Shown here piece by piece: positions 33,228 through 41,548 of a DNA stretch of 64,000 nucleotides. Every line of letters begins with the position of its first letter. Position 1 is the first letter of the stretch. Below the pieces are notes generated by a model, which saw only the letters and a program-made list of their open reading frames with translations, had not been told where the DNA came from and made no database searches. Made by a program: the position numbers and the translations under genes. The stretch is taken from NCBI GenBank assembly GCA_963811365.1, contig CAWEQW010000002.1:372001-436000 (forward strand). The letters run 5' to 3'. Source of the stretch: CAWEQW01 sp963811365 (lineage in GTDB: Bacteria; Actinomycetota; Actinomycetes; Propionibacteriales; Nocardioidaceae).

Positions 33228-34039
33228 TGCGTGGCGCCTCCGCGGACTCCCTCGCGACCCTGACCGCGTCACTCGACCGGGCGGTGGCGGGCTCCGGCGC
33301 CGACGCCGTACGGATCGCCGACGACCTGTTCGGGGTCTCCCGGGTCCTGCGCCGGGAGCCGGGGCTGCGTCGCGTGGCCACGGACGTGTCGGTGACCGGC
33401 GAGGCGAAGGCCGGGCTCGTCCGGCAGATCTTCTCCGGCCAGCTCGACGCCGCGGCGCTGGACCTGGTCGGCGAGGCGACGACGCTTCGCTGGGCGGCCA
33501 CCCGGGACCTCGGGGACGCCCTCGAGCACCTCGGCGTCGTCGCGGTGGTCAAGGGAGCCGACCAGCACGGCCAGGGTGACGCGCTCGAGGACGAGCTGTT
33601 CGCCTTCGGGCAGCTCGTGGAGACCAACCCGGGGCTGCGCGACGCGCTGAGCGACCCCGTCCGGTCCGTGGACGACAAGCGCGCGCTGCTGCGCGGCCTT
33701 CTCGAGGGTCGGGCCACTCCGGCGACCATCCGGCTCGCGGAGCAGGCGGTCACCGGGACACACCGTACGGTGGAGGTTGCGGTGGAGAGCTACCAGAGGG
33801 CGGCGGCCGAGAACCGCAACCGGCTGGTGGCCACGGTCCGCACGGCGCGGGAGCTGTCGGCACCGGATGCCGAGCGGCTCCGGCAGGCACTCTCCGGGCA
33901 GTACCACCGCCCGGTGCACGTCAACGTGGTGGTGGACCAGGACGTGATCGGCGGTCTCCGGGTGGAGATCGGCGACGAGGTCATCGACGGCACGGTCTCC
34001 ACCCGGCTCGACGACGCCCGACGGCGGCTCGCGAGCTGA
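33227..34039 (+). CDS. atpH: F0F1 ATP synthase subunit delta
   Basis: The delta subunit joins the peripheral stalk to the top of F1. It has 270 residues, longer than the 180 of E. coli because of an N-terminal extension typical of actinobacteria. The C-terminal signature is VNVVVDQDVIGGLRVEIGDEVIDGTV. The start ATG 33227 overlaps the atpF stop by one base. The atpA start follows 54 bp later. Confidence 0.94.
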   Translation: MRGASADSLATLTASLDRAVAGSGADAVRIADDLFGVSRVLRREPGLRRVATDVSVTGEAKAGLVRQIFSGQLDAAALDLVGEATTLRWAATRDLGDALEHLGVVAVVKGADQHGQGDALEDELFAFGQLVETNPGLRDALSDPVRSVDDKRALLRGLLEGRATPATIRLAEQAVTGTHRTVEVAVESYQRAAAENRNRLVATVRTARELSAPDAERLRQALSGQYHRPVHVNVVVDQDVIGGLRVEIGDEVIDGTVSTRLDDARRRLAS

Positions 34040-34093
34040 GCACGGACGACAGCGAACAACAGGTCTTCGAGCAGACGAGAGAGCAGGGATGAG

Positions 34094-35734
34094 ATGACGG
34101 AGCTTTCGATCCGTCCGGAGGAGATCCGGGACGCGCTGCAGCGCTTCGTGACGGACTACAAGCCGGAGACGTCCAGCCGTGAGGAGGTCGGCACCGTCGA
34201 GGAGGCCGGCGACGGCATCGCGCGGGTGAGCGGCCTGCCCTCGGCGATGGCCAACGAGCTGCTGGAGTTCGAGGACGGCACCCTCGGCATCGCGCTCAAC
34301 CTCGACACCCGCGAGATCGGTGTCGTGGTCCTCGGCGACTTCGACAAGATCGAGGAGGGCCAGGTCGTCCGGCGCACCGGCGAGATCCTGTCGGTGCCCG
34401 TGGGAGACGGCTACCTCGGCCGTGTCGTGGACCCGCTCGGCAACCCGATCGACGGGCTCGGCGACGTCGCGACCGACGCCCGCCGCGCGCTCGAGGTGCA
34501 GGCGCCCTCGGTGGTGCAGCGCAAGTCGGTGCACGAGCCGCTGGCGACCGGTATCAAGGCGATCGACGCGCTCACCCCGGTCGGGCGCGGTCAGCGCCAG
34601 CTGATCATCGGCGACCGAGCCACCGGCAAGACCGCGATCGCGATCGACACGATCATCAACCAGAGGCAGTACTGGGAGACCGGCGACCCGACGCAGCAGG
34701 TGCGCTGCATCTACGTCGCGATCGGCCAGAAGGGCTCCACGATCGCCTCGGTGCGTGGTGCCCTCGAGGAGGCCGGCGCGCTGGAGTACACCACGATCGT
34801 CGCCTCGCCGGCGTCCGACTCGGCGGGCTTCAAGTACCTCGCCCCGTACACCGGATCGGCCATCGGCCAGCACTGGATGTACGACGGCAAGCACGTCCTG
34901 ATCGTCTTCGACGACCTGACCAAGCAGGCCGAGGCCTACCGCGCGGTGTCGCTGCTGCTGCGCCGTCCGCCGGGCCGCGAGGCGTACCCCGGCGACGTGT
35001 TCTACCTGCACAGCCGGCTGCTCGAGCGCTGCGCGAAGCTCTCCGACGACATGGGCGCCGGGTCGATGACCGGTCTGCCGATCATCGAGACCAAGGCCAA
35101 CGACGTGTCGGCGTACATCCCGACCAACGTCATCTCGATCACCGACGGTCAGATCTTCCTCCAGTCGGACCTGTTCGCGGCCAACCAGCGACCGGCGATC
35201 GACGTCGGCATCTCGGTGTCCCGGGTCGGCGGCGCGGCGATGACCAAGGCGATGAAGACGGTCACCGGGTCGCTGAAGGTGGACCTCGCGCAGTTCCGTG
35301 CGATGGAGGCCTTCGCGATGTTCGCCTCCGACCTCGACGCCGCCTCGCGCCAGCAGCTCGACCGCGGGCAGCGGCTGATGGCGCTGCTGCGCCAGAGCCA
35401 GTACTCCCCGTACCCGCTCGACGCGATGACCGTGTCGCTGTGGGCCGGCACGAGCGGCAAGCTCGACAAGGTGCCGGTCGAGGACGTCTCGCGCTTCGAG
35501 TCGGAGTTCATCGACTACCTGCAGCGCGAGCACTCCGGCGTGCTCACCGCGATCACCGAGTCCCGGAACTTCACCGACGACACCGCGCACGCGCTCGAGC
35601 AGGCCTACGGCTCGTTCCTCGACCAGTTCGAGACCTCCGAGGGCAGCACCATCAAGCCCGGCAAGGAGGAGCACGAGGCGCTCCCCGAGGACGAGCTCGA
35701 GCAGGAGCGGATCGTCAAGCAGAAGCGGAGCTGA
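34094..35734 (+). CDS. atpA: F0F1 ATP synthase subunit alpha
   Basis: Alpha is the non-catalytic nucleotide-binding subunit of F1, here 546 residues. The Walker A is GDRATGKTAIA (about residue 173), the Walker B region is HVLIVFDDLTKQAEAYR, and the arginine finger is in VSVSRVGGAAMTKAMK-like text (ISVSRVGGAAMTKAMK). A C-terminal acidic tail of about 35 residues extends past the E. coli end, as in other actinobacteria. The reading frame is clean. Confidence 0.98.
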   Translation: MTELSIRPEEIRDALQRFVTDYKPETSSREEVGTVEEAGDGIARVSGLPSAMANELLEFEDGTLGIALNLDTREIGVVVLGDFDKIEEGQVVRRTGEILSVPVGDGYLGRVVDPLGNPIDGLGDVATDARRALEVQAPSVVQRKSVHEPLATGIKAIDALTPVGRGQRQLIIGDRATGKTAIAIDTIINQRQYWETGDPTQQVRCIYVAIGQKGSTIASVRGALEEAGALEYTTIVASPASDSAGFKYLAPYTGSAIGQHWMYDGKHVLIVFDDLTKQAEAYRAVSLLLRRPPGREAYPGDVFYLHSRLLERCAKLSDDMGAGSMTGLPIIETKANDVSAYIPTNVISITDGQIFLQSDLFAANQRPAIDVGISVSRVGGAAMTKAMKTVTGSLKVDLAQFRAMEAFAMFASDLDAASRQQLDRGQRLMALLRQSQYSPYPLDAMTVSLWAGTSGKLDKVPVEDVSRFESEFIDYLQREHSGVLTAITESRNFTDDTAHALEQAYGSFLDQFETSEGSTIKPGKEEHEALPEDELEQERIVKQKRS

Positions 35735-35738
35735 GCAG

Positions 35739-36683
35739 ATGGCTGTCTCGCTGCGTGAGTACCGCGCGCGGATCCGGTCGGTCGAGTCGACCAAGAAGAT
35801 CACTCGCGCCATGGAGCTCATCGCTGCGTCCCGGATCATCAAGGCGCAGCAGCGGGCCCAGGCGGCCGCGCCGTACGCCCGTGAGCTGACCCGGGCGGTC
35901 TCGGCCGTCGCGTCGTACTCCAACGTGGAGCACCCGCTGACGGTGGAGCCGGAGAACCCGCAGCGGGCCGCGATCCTGGTCGTGACCAGCGACCGCGGCC
36001 TGGCCGGCGCCTACTCCTCGAGCGTGCTCAAGGAGGCCGAGCGGCTCGCCGAGAAGCTGCGCGGGGAGGGCAAGGAGGTCGACTTCTACGTCGCCGGCCG
36101 CAAGGGCGTGGCCTACTTCAGCTTCCGTCGACGCCCGCTCGTGCAGAGCTGGACGGGCTTCTCCGACCAGCCCGACTACGACACCGCCTGCGAGATCGGC
36201 AACGCGCTCATCGAGGCGTTCCTGGCCGACAACGACGAGGGCGAGACCAACATCGGCCGGCCCGAGAGCAGCTCGCCGTGCGACGAGGTGCACGTCGTCT
36301 ACACCCGGTTCCGCTCGATGCTCGTCCAGGAGCCGGCCGCCGTGCGGCTGCTCCCGCTCGAGGTCGTCGAGGGGGAGGAGCGGCCGGAGTCGGAGGAGAT
36401 GCTGCCGCTGTACGAGTTCGAGCCGTCGCCCGCCGAGGTGCTCGACGCCCTGCTGCCCCGCTACGTCCAGAGCCGCATCTACTACTCGCTGCTCCAGGCG
36501 GCGGCCTCCGAGCTGGCCGCGCGGCAGCGGGCGATGAAGTCGGCGACGGACAACGCCGAAGAGCTCATCAAGAAGTACACGCGTATCGCCAACCAGGCCC
36601 GCCAGGCCGGTATCACCCAGGAAATCAGCGAGATCGTCGGTGGCGTGAACGCGCTGGCCGATGCCAATGCGGGGAGTGAGTGA
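35739..36683 (+). CDS. atpG: F0F1 ATP synthase subunit gamma
   Basis: Gamma is the rotating central shaft. It has 314 residues, with the N-terminal coiled coil AVSLREYRARIRSVESTKKITRAMELIAASR and the C-terminal helix ATDNAEELIKKYTRIANQARQAGITQEISEIVGG. The acidic loop around residues 165-185 (DNDEGETNIGRPESSS) is an actinobacterial insertion like the one reported to affect coupling in mycobacteria. The stop overlaps an in-frame GTG upstream of atpD. Confidence 0.96.
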   Translation: MAVSLREYRARIRSVESTKKITRAMELIAASRIIKAQQRAQAAAPYARELTRAVSAVASYSNVEHPLTVEPENPQRAAILVVTSDRGLAGAYSSSVLKEAERLAEKLRGEGKEVDFYVAGRKGVAYFSFRRRPLVQSWTGFSDQPDYDTACEIGNALIEAFLADNDEGETNIGRPESSSPCDEVHVVYTRFRSMLVQEPAAVRLLPLEVVEGEERPESEEMLPLYEFEPSPAEVLDALLPRYVQSRIYYSLLQAAASELAARQRAMKSATDNAEELIKKYTRIANQARQAGITQEISEIVGGVNALADANAGSE

Positions 36684-36688
36684 GAGAG

Positions 36689-38149
36689 ATGACTGCCACC
36701 ACCATCGAGGACCAGCGGGCCGCCAAGCCAGAGGGGGGCGTCGGCCGCATCGCCCGGGTGATCGGGCCGGTCGTCGACGCGGAGTTCCCCACCGACTCCA
36801 TGCCCGAGATGTACAACATGCTCGACGTCGAGCTCGAGCTCGGCGGCGAGACCCGCAAGCTGATCCTCGAGGTCGCCCAGCACATCGGCGGCGGCATGGT
36901 GCGGGCGATCTCGATGCAGCCCACCGACGGCCTGGTGCGCGGCGCCCAGGTGCGCGACACCGGCGGACCGATCACGGTGCCGGTCGGCGACGTGACCAAG
37001 GGCCACGTGTTCAACGCCACCGGCACCTGCCTCAACCTCGAGCCCGGGGAGCAGCTCGACATCAAGGAGCGCTGGGGCATCCACCGCAAGGCGCCCGCCT
37101 TCGACCAGCTCGAGTCGAAGACCGCGATGTTCGAGACCGGCATCAAGGTGATCGACCTGCTGACCCCCTACGTCCAGGGCGGCAAGATCGGCCTGTTCGG
37201 TGGTGCCGGCGTCGGCAAGACCGTGCTCATCCAGGAGATGATCGCCCGGGTCGCGAAGGACCACGGCGGCGTGTCGGTGTTCGCCGGGGTGGGCGAGCGC
37301 ACCCGCGAGGGCAACGACCTGATCCAGGAGATGACCGAGGCCGGCGTCATCGGCCAGACGGCTCTCGTGTTCGGGCAGATGGACGAGCCGCCGGGCACCC
37401 GGCTGCGGGTCGCGCTGTCCGCGCTGACGATGGCGGAGTACTTCCGCGACGTGCAGAAGCAGGACGTGCTGCTGTTCATCGACAACATCTTCCGGTTCAC
37501 GCAGGCCGGCTCGGAGGTCTCCACGCTGCTCGGCCGGATGCCGTCGGCGGTGGGCTACCAGCCGAACCTGGCCGACGAGATGGGCACGCTGCAGGAGCGG
37601 ATCACCTCGACGCGGGGTCACTCGATCACCTCGATGCAGGCGATCTACGTGCCCGCCGACGACTACACCGACCCCGCGCCGGCGACGACGTTCGCGCACC
37701 TCGACGCGACCACGGAGCTCTCGCGGGAGATCGCCTCGCTGGGCATCTACCCGGCCGTCGACCCGCTGAGCTCGACCTCGCGGATCCTCGACCCGCGCTA
37801 CATCGGCGACGACCACTACAACACCGCGGTGCGCATCAAGCAGATCCTGCAGCGCAACAAGGAGCTGCAGGACATCATCGCGATCCTCGGCGTCGACGAG
37901 CTGTCCGAGGAGGACAAGATCATCGTCTCCCGGGCGCGCCGGATCCAGCGGTTCCTGTCGCAGAACACCTACGTCGCCAAGCAGTTCACCGGCATCGAGG
38001 GTTCGACCGTGTCGATCTCGGACACGATCGAGGCGTTCACGAAGATCGCCGACGGCGACTACGACCACGTCGCCGAGCAGGCGTTCTTCATGTGCGGTGG
38101 CCTCGACGACGTCGAGAAGAAGTGGTCCGACATCCAGAAGAGCCTCTGA
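36689..38149 (+). CDS. atpD: F0F1 ATP synthase subunit beta
   Basis: Beta is the catalytic F1 subunit. I place the start at ATG 36689 (MTATTIEDQ, 486 residues). A GTG at 36680 that overlaps the atpG stop would add three residues. The Walker A is GGAGVGKTVLI (about residue 172). The catalytic glutamate is in GVGERTREGNDL, Walker B in VLLFIDNIFRFTQAGSEVS, and ALSREIASLGIYPAVDPLSS follows. The reading frame is clean. Confidence 0.98.
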   Translation: MTATTIEDQRAAKPEGGVGRIARVIGPVVDAEFPTDSMPEMYNMLDVELELGGETRKLILEVAQHIGGGMVRAISMQPTDGLVRGAQVRDTGGPITVPVGDVTKGHVFNATGTCLNLEPGEQLDIKERWGIHRKAPAFDQLESKTAMFETGIKVIDLLTPYVQGGKIGLFGGAGVGKTVLIQEMIARVAKDHGGVSVFAGVGERTREGNDLIQEMTEAGVIGQTALVFGQMDEPPGTRLRVALSALTMAEYFRDVQKQDVLLFIDNIFRFTQAGSEVSTLLGRMPSAVGYQPNLADEMGTLQERITSTRGHSITSMQAIYVPADDYTDPAPATTFAHLDATTELSREIASLGIYPAVDPLSSTSRILDPRYIGDDHYNTAVRIKQILQRNKELQDIIAILGVDELSEEDKIIVSRARRIQRFLSQNTYVAKQFTGIEGSTVSISDTIEAFTKIADGDYDHVAEQAFFMCGGLDDVEKKWSDIQKSL

Positions 38150-38177
38150 GGCTCACCATCCACCGAAAGGAGCCCGC

Positions 38178-38579
38178 GTGAGTGACGACCTGATGCAGGT
38201 TGAGCTGGTCGCGGCGGACCGGCTGGTCTGGTCGGGCGAGGCGAGCATGGTGATCGCCCGCACGACCGAGGGAGACGTCGGCATCCTTCCCGACCACGCT
38301 CCGATGCTGTCGCTGATGGTCGACGGGATCCTGGACGTGACCACGGCCGACCACGAGACGTGGATCGCCGCCGTGGACGCGGGCTTCCTCTCGGTGGCTC
38401 ACAACCGGATCTCGGTCCTCGCCGAGCACGCCGAGATGTCCCACGACATCGACCTGGAGAAGGCGCGGGCCGACCTCGACCGGGCGCGCACCGCCGGCGA
38501 GCTGATCAGCGCCCCGGCCGAGGCGGCCGAGGAGGCGTGGGCGGCGGCACGGGTCCGCGCAGCCGAGCGCGCCTCCTGA
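38178..38579 (+). CDS. atpC: F0F1 ATP synthase subunit epsilon
   Basis: Epsilon regulates and couples rotation. GTG 38178 (AGGAG 7 bp upstream) gives 133 residues: an N-terminal beta sandwich (MQVELVAADRLVWSGEASMVIARTTEGDVGILPDHAPML) and a C-terminal helical hairpin (LEKARADLDRARTAGEL). It is the last gene of the atp operon proper. Confidence 0.95.
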   Translation: MSDDLMQVELVAADRLVWSGEASMVIARTTEGDVGILPDHAPMLSLMVDGILDVTTADHETWIAAVDAGFLSVAHNRISVLAEHAEMSHDIDLEKARADLDRARTAGELISAPAEAAEEAWAAARVRAAERAS

Positions 38580-38631
38580 CCCCGCGCGCTGACCGGGCGG
38601 CCGTTGACCATGGGGGAGGAGCGAGGGACTG

Positions 38632-39078
38632 ATGCCGCTGTGGCAGTGGCTGGCTGACGGCGCGGGAGTGCTGCTGTCCCTGGTCCTGCTCTACGGTCTC
38701 GTCCTGGTCCTGCGCCGGCGCGTCATCTCGCGCGGTGGCGGCACCTTCGAGTTCAGTGTCCGGATCCGCTCGGACAAGGCCGGGCGCGGCTGGATCCTCG
38801 GAGTCGGCCGCTACTCCGGCGGTCTCCTCGAGTGGTTCCGGATCTTCTCGCTCGCCCCGCGCCCGAAGCGGGTCTTCCGCCGGGCGGACCTGGAGTACGT
38901 CGGCAGCCGCGACCCCGTCGGCGCCGAGGCGTACTCCCTCTACTCCGGCCACGTCATCGTGTCGTGTCGGATGCGCTCCGGCATGCTGGAGGTCGCGATG
39001 AGCCGCGAGGCGCTCACCGGCTTCCTCGCCTGGCTCGAGGCGGCGCCGCCCGGGGAACGGCTCCGCCGGGCGCGCTGA
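38632..39078 (+). CDS. DUF2550 family membrane-associated protein
   Basis: This 148-residue protein has one N-terminal transmembrane helix (VLLSLVLLYGLVLVLRRR), and its soluble part reads GWILGVGRYSGGLLEWFRIFSL and ending SREALTGFLAWLEAAPPGE. DUF2550 genes follow atpC in most actinobacteria, mycobacteria included; the function is unknown. The Trp/Tyr-rich conserved core resembles a small beta domain. The stop codon is part of a hairpin shared with the convergent adenosyltransferase gene. Confidence 0.9.
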   Translation: MPLWQWLADGAGVLLSLVLLYGLVLVLRRRVISRGGGTFEFSVRIRSDKAGRGWILGVGRYSGGLLEWFRIFSLAPRPKRVFRRADLEYVGSRDPVGAEAYSLYSGHVIVSCRMRSGMLEVAMSREALTGFLAWLEAAPPGERLRRAR

Positions 39079-39094
39079 CCCGGCCGCTCAGCGC
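39072..39094. terminator. Bidirectional hairpin joining two convergent stop codons
   Basis: GCGCTGA (39072-39078) and TCAGCGC (39088-39094) are perfect complements with a 9-base loop. The left arm ends in the DUF2550 stop TGA, and the right arm begins with the complement of the adenosyltransferase stop. Both genes can use it as a terminator. Confidence 0.6.
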
Positions 39095-39660
39095 TCGCCG
39101 CCCGGCACCCACAGCACGTCGCCGTGCTCGCGGTTGGCGTACCGGGCGAGGATGAACAGCAGGTCGCTGAGCCGGTTCAGGTACTTCAGCGTGAGCACGT
39201 TCATCGTCGCCTCGTGCACCTCGAAGGCGGCCCAGCCTGACCGCTCCGCGCGGCGTACGACGGTCCGCGCGACGTGCAGCTGGGCGGACGCCGGCGTGCC
39301 TCCGTTGAGCACGAACGACCGCAGCTTCGACAGGTGCTCGTTGTACCGGTCGCACCATTGCTCCAGCCGGTCGACGTACCCCTTCTCGACGCGCAGGGGC
39401 GGGTACTCCGGCTTGTCGACCACCGGCGTGCACAGGTCGGCGCCCACGTCGAACAGGTCGTTCTGCACCCGGGTGAGCAGCTCGACGACGTCGGCCTCGA
39501 GGCCGCGCGTGGCCAGCGCGACACCGATGTGCGCATTGGCCTCGTCCACGTCGGCGTACGCGTGCAGCCGCAGGTCGTTCTTGCTCGTCACGCTCAGGTC
39601 GCCGAGGTTGGTGCGGCCGGCGTCGCCGGTGCGGGTGTAGATCCGGGTGAGGTTGACCAT
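39088..39660 (-). CDS. Cob(I)yrinic acid a,c-diamide adenosyltransferase (PduO type)
   Basis: The enzyme adenosylates cob(I)alamin to make coenzyme B12. The 190 residues show the PduO signatures TRIYTRTGDAGRTNLGD (ATP binding), RLHAYADVDEANAHIGVA, FVLNGGTPASAQLHVARTVVRRAER and LNRLSDLLFILAR. In methylmalonyl- and ethylmalonyl-CoA users this type of adenosyltransferase also loads the mutase. A MeaA-type mutase gene lies 2 kb away and MeaB 21 kb away, so it likely serves them. The start is ATG 39660. Confidence 0.95.
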   Translation of the reverse strand: MVNLTRIYTRTGDAGRTNLGDLSVTSKNDLRLHAYADVDEANAHIGVALATRGLEADVVELLTRVQNDLFDVGADLCTPVVDKPEYPPLRVEKGYVDRLEQWCDRYNEHLSKLRSFVLNGGTPASAQLHVARTVVRRAERSGWAAFEVHEATMNVLTLKYLNRLSDLLFILARYANREHGDVLWVPGGER

Positions 39661-39713
39661 GCGGCCAGGGTATCCGCGCCCGGTCCGGCGACCGACCCCC
39701 TACCATCGAGGCG

Positions 39714-41045
39714 ATGGAGGGATTCACCGTCAGGTCCGCGGGTCCTCGGAGCCGCCCGCTGACCGGCACCGTGCACGTCGGCGGTGCCAAGAACAGCGCG
39801 CTCAAGCTGATGGCCGCCACCCTGCTGGCCCCCGGCCGGTCCGTCGTCACGAACGTGCCGGACATCCTCGACGTGCACGTCATGGCACGGCTGCTCGAGG
39901 AGCTCGGCTGCGCGGTCGCGGTCGAGCACCCGCGCTCCGACGACCCGGCCTCGCTCGCCCGGTCGCACAGCCTGAGCGGTCGCGTCGTCGTCGAGGTGCC
40001 CGAGCAGCTGGGGAACGTGGCGCCCTACGAGCTGGTCCGCCGGCTGCGCGCCTCGATCTGCGTGCTGGGCCCGCTGGTCGCCCGCTGCCACCGTGCCAAG
40101 GTCGCCCTGCCCGGTGGGGACAACATCGGCTCGCGCGGCCTGGACATGCACCTGACCGGGCTGCGCGGCCTGGGTGCCGAGGTTCGCGTCGAGCACGGCT
40201 TCGTGGTCGCAGAGGTGCGTGAGCGGCTGCAGGGCGGCAGCCTGTGGCTGGACTTCCCGAGTGTCGGCGCCACCGAGAACCTGCTGATGGCCGCGGTGCT
40301 CGCGGAGGGCACGACGGTCATCGACAACGTCGCGCGGGAGCCGGAGATCGTCGACCTCTGCGCGATGCTTCAGGCGATGGGGGCGCGGATCGACGGGGTG
40401 TCCACCTCGACGCTGACCGTCGAGGGAGTCGCGGCGCTGCACCCGGTCGAGCACACCACGGTCACCGACCGGATCGTCGCCGGCACCTGGGCGTTCGCCG
40501 CGGGGATCAACGGGGGCTCGCTGAGCGTGGCGGGCGGTCGCGCCCACCACCTCGACATCGTGCTCGACAAGCTGACCGCGGCCGGCGCCTCCGTGCACGC
40601 CGACGAGGCCGGCTTCCGGGTCGACGTCGACCGGCGGCTGGACGCGTTCGACGTCGTGACCCTGCCCTATCCGGGGTTCCCGACCGACCTGCAGCCGTTC
40701 GCGATGGCGCTGGCCTCGGTCAGCGACGGCACGGCGATGATCACGGAGAACGTCTTCGAGGCGCGGTTCATGTTCGCCCAGGAGCTCGCCCGGCTCGGCG
40801 CCGACCTGCGCACCGACGGGCACCACGCGGTGGTCCGCGGTCGGTCGGAGCTGTCCGGGGCGCCGGTGGTCGCGCACGACATCCGGGCGGGTGCGGCGCT
40901 GGTGCTGGCGGGTCTCGCGGCGCAGGGCACGACCACGGTGGCCGACTCCCAGCACATCGACCGCGGGTACCCCTACTTCGTCGAGGTGCTGCGCGGTCTG
41001 GGCGCCGACGTAGCGCGCGAGAGGCTCCCCGACCCGACGCCCTGA
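39714..41045 (+). CDS. murA: UDP-N-acetylglucosamine 1-carboxyvinyltransferase, Cys-to-Asp variant
   Basis: MurA adds enolpyruvate to UDP-GlcNAc, the first committed step of peptidoglycan synthesis. The 443 residues include HVGGAKNSALKLMAATLLA at the N-terminus, RASICVLGPLVAR and TDLQPFAMALASVSDGTAMITENVFEARFMF. The active-site loop reads LPGGDNIGSRGLDMH, so Asp136 stands where most bacteria have the catalytic cysteine. The same exchange makes mycobacterial MurA insensitive to fosfomycin. It is divergent from the adenosyltransferase gene. The start is ATG 39714. Confidence 0.96.
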   Translation: MEGFTVRSAGPRSRPLTGTVHVGGAKNSALKLMAATLLAPGRSVVTNVPDILDVHVMARLLEELGCAVAVEHPRSDDPASLARSHSLSGRVVVEVPEQLGNVAPYELVRRLRASICVLGPLVARCHRAKVALPGGDNIGSRGLDMHLTGLRGLGAEVRVEHGFVVAEVRERLQGGSLWLDFPSVGATENLLMAAVLAEGTTVIDNVAREPEIVDLCAMLQAMGARIDGVSTSTLTVEGVAALHPVEHTTVTDRIVAGTWAFAAGINGGSLSVAGGRAHHLDIVLDKLTAAGASVHADEAGFRVDVDRRLDAFDVVTLPYPGFPTDLQPFAMALASVSDGTAMITENVFEARFMFAQELARLGADLRTDGHHAVVRGRSELSGAPVVAHDIRAGAALVLAGLAAQGTTTVADSQHIDRGYPYFVEVLRGLGADVARERLPDPTP

Positions 41046-41155
41046 GGGTTCATTCCGACACTCCCGGGGGCGGAAACATCTCGCGACTGCGTGGGTGAGC
41101 TGCGTCATAGTAGTGGTCCGGATGGCCACGGGGGGCCGCCCGAGCAGGGAGTCAC

Positions 41156-41461
41156 ATGGACGTCACCGTCAACGGAGCGACACTGGTGCTGACCGGGCGG
41201 TTCGACGGTCGCTCGACCAGCGCGGTGCGCAACGCTCTGTACGCCATCGCCGCCGAGCACCACGACGTGGTCGTGGACCTCTCCAGGGTCGAGTCGATGG
41301 ACGCGACGGCGCTGCGGCTGCTGGCCGTGGCCACCAAGCTGATGGAGCGGGACGGACGGACGCTGATCCTGCGCGGCTGCAGTCCGGCCCTGCGCCGGGC
41401 GATCGCGTTCACGCGGCTGCGCCGGCTCGTCTCAGTGGAGCGCCCGGCGTACACCGCCTGA
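41156..41461 (+). CDS. STAS-domain protein (anti-sigma factor antagonist type)
   Basis: In 101 residues this protein has the STAS fold of SpoIIAA/RsbV: VTVNGATLVLTGRFDGRSTSAVRNAL, then VVVDLSRVESMDATALRLLAVATKLM with the regulatory loop at about residue 48. The usual phosphorylated Ser in DSSG is replaced by MDATAL, with Thr the only hydroxyl residue. It could pair with the anti-sigma factor at 1486 or act in another partner-switching system. It has its own upstream region; no operon partner is visible. Confidence 0.85.
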   Translation: MDVTVNGATLVLTGRFDGRSTSAVRNALYAIAAEHHDVVVDLSRVESMDATALRLLAVATKLMERDGRTLILRGCSPALRRAIAFTRLRRLVSVERPAYTA

Positions 41462-41548
41462 CCCGGAGCGCGCCCTGTGACCCACTCCGCACGTGGCACA
41501 GTTCACAACAGGTTACCGACCGGTTGAGCGCGCCGTAGTCTCCCCGCT

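Noticed and set aside
41046..41155. Cobalamin riboswitch before the B12-dependent mutase region
   Set aside because: The gaps at 41046-41155 and 41462-41548 are too short and show no B12-box-like sequence.
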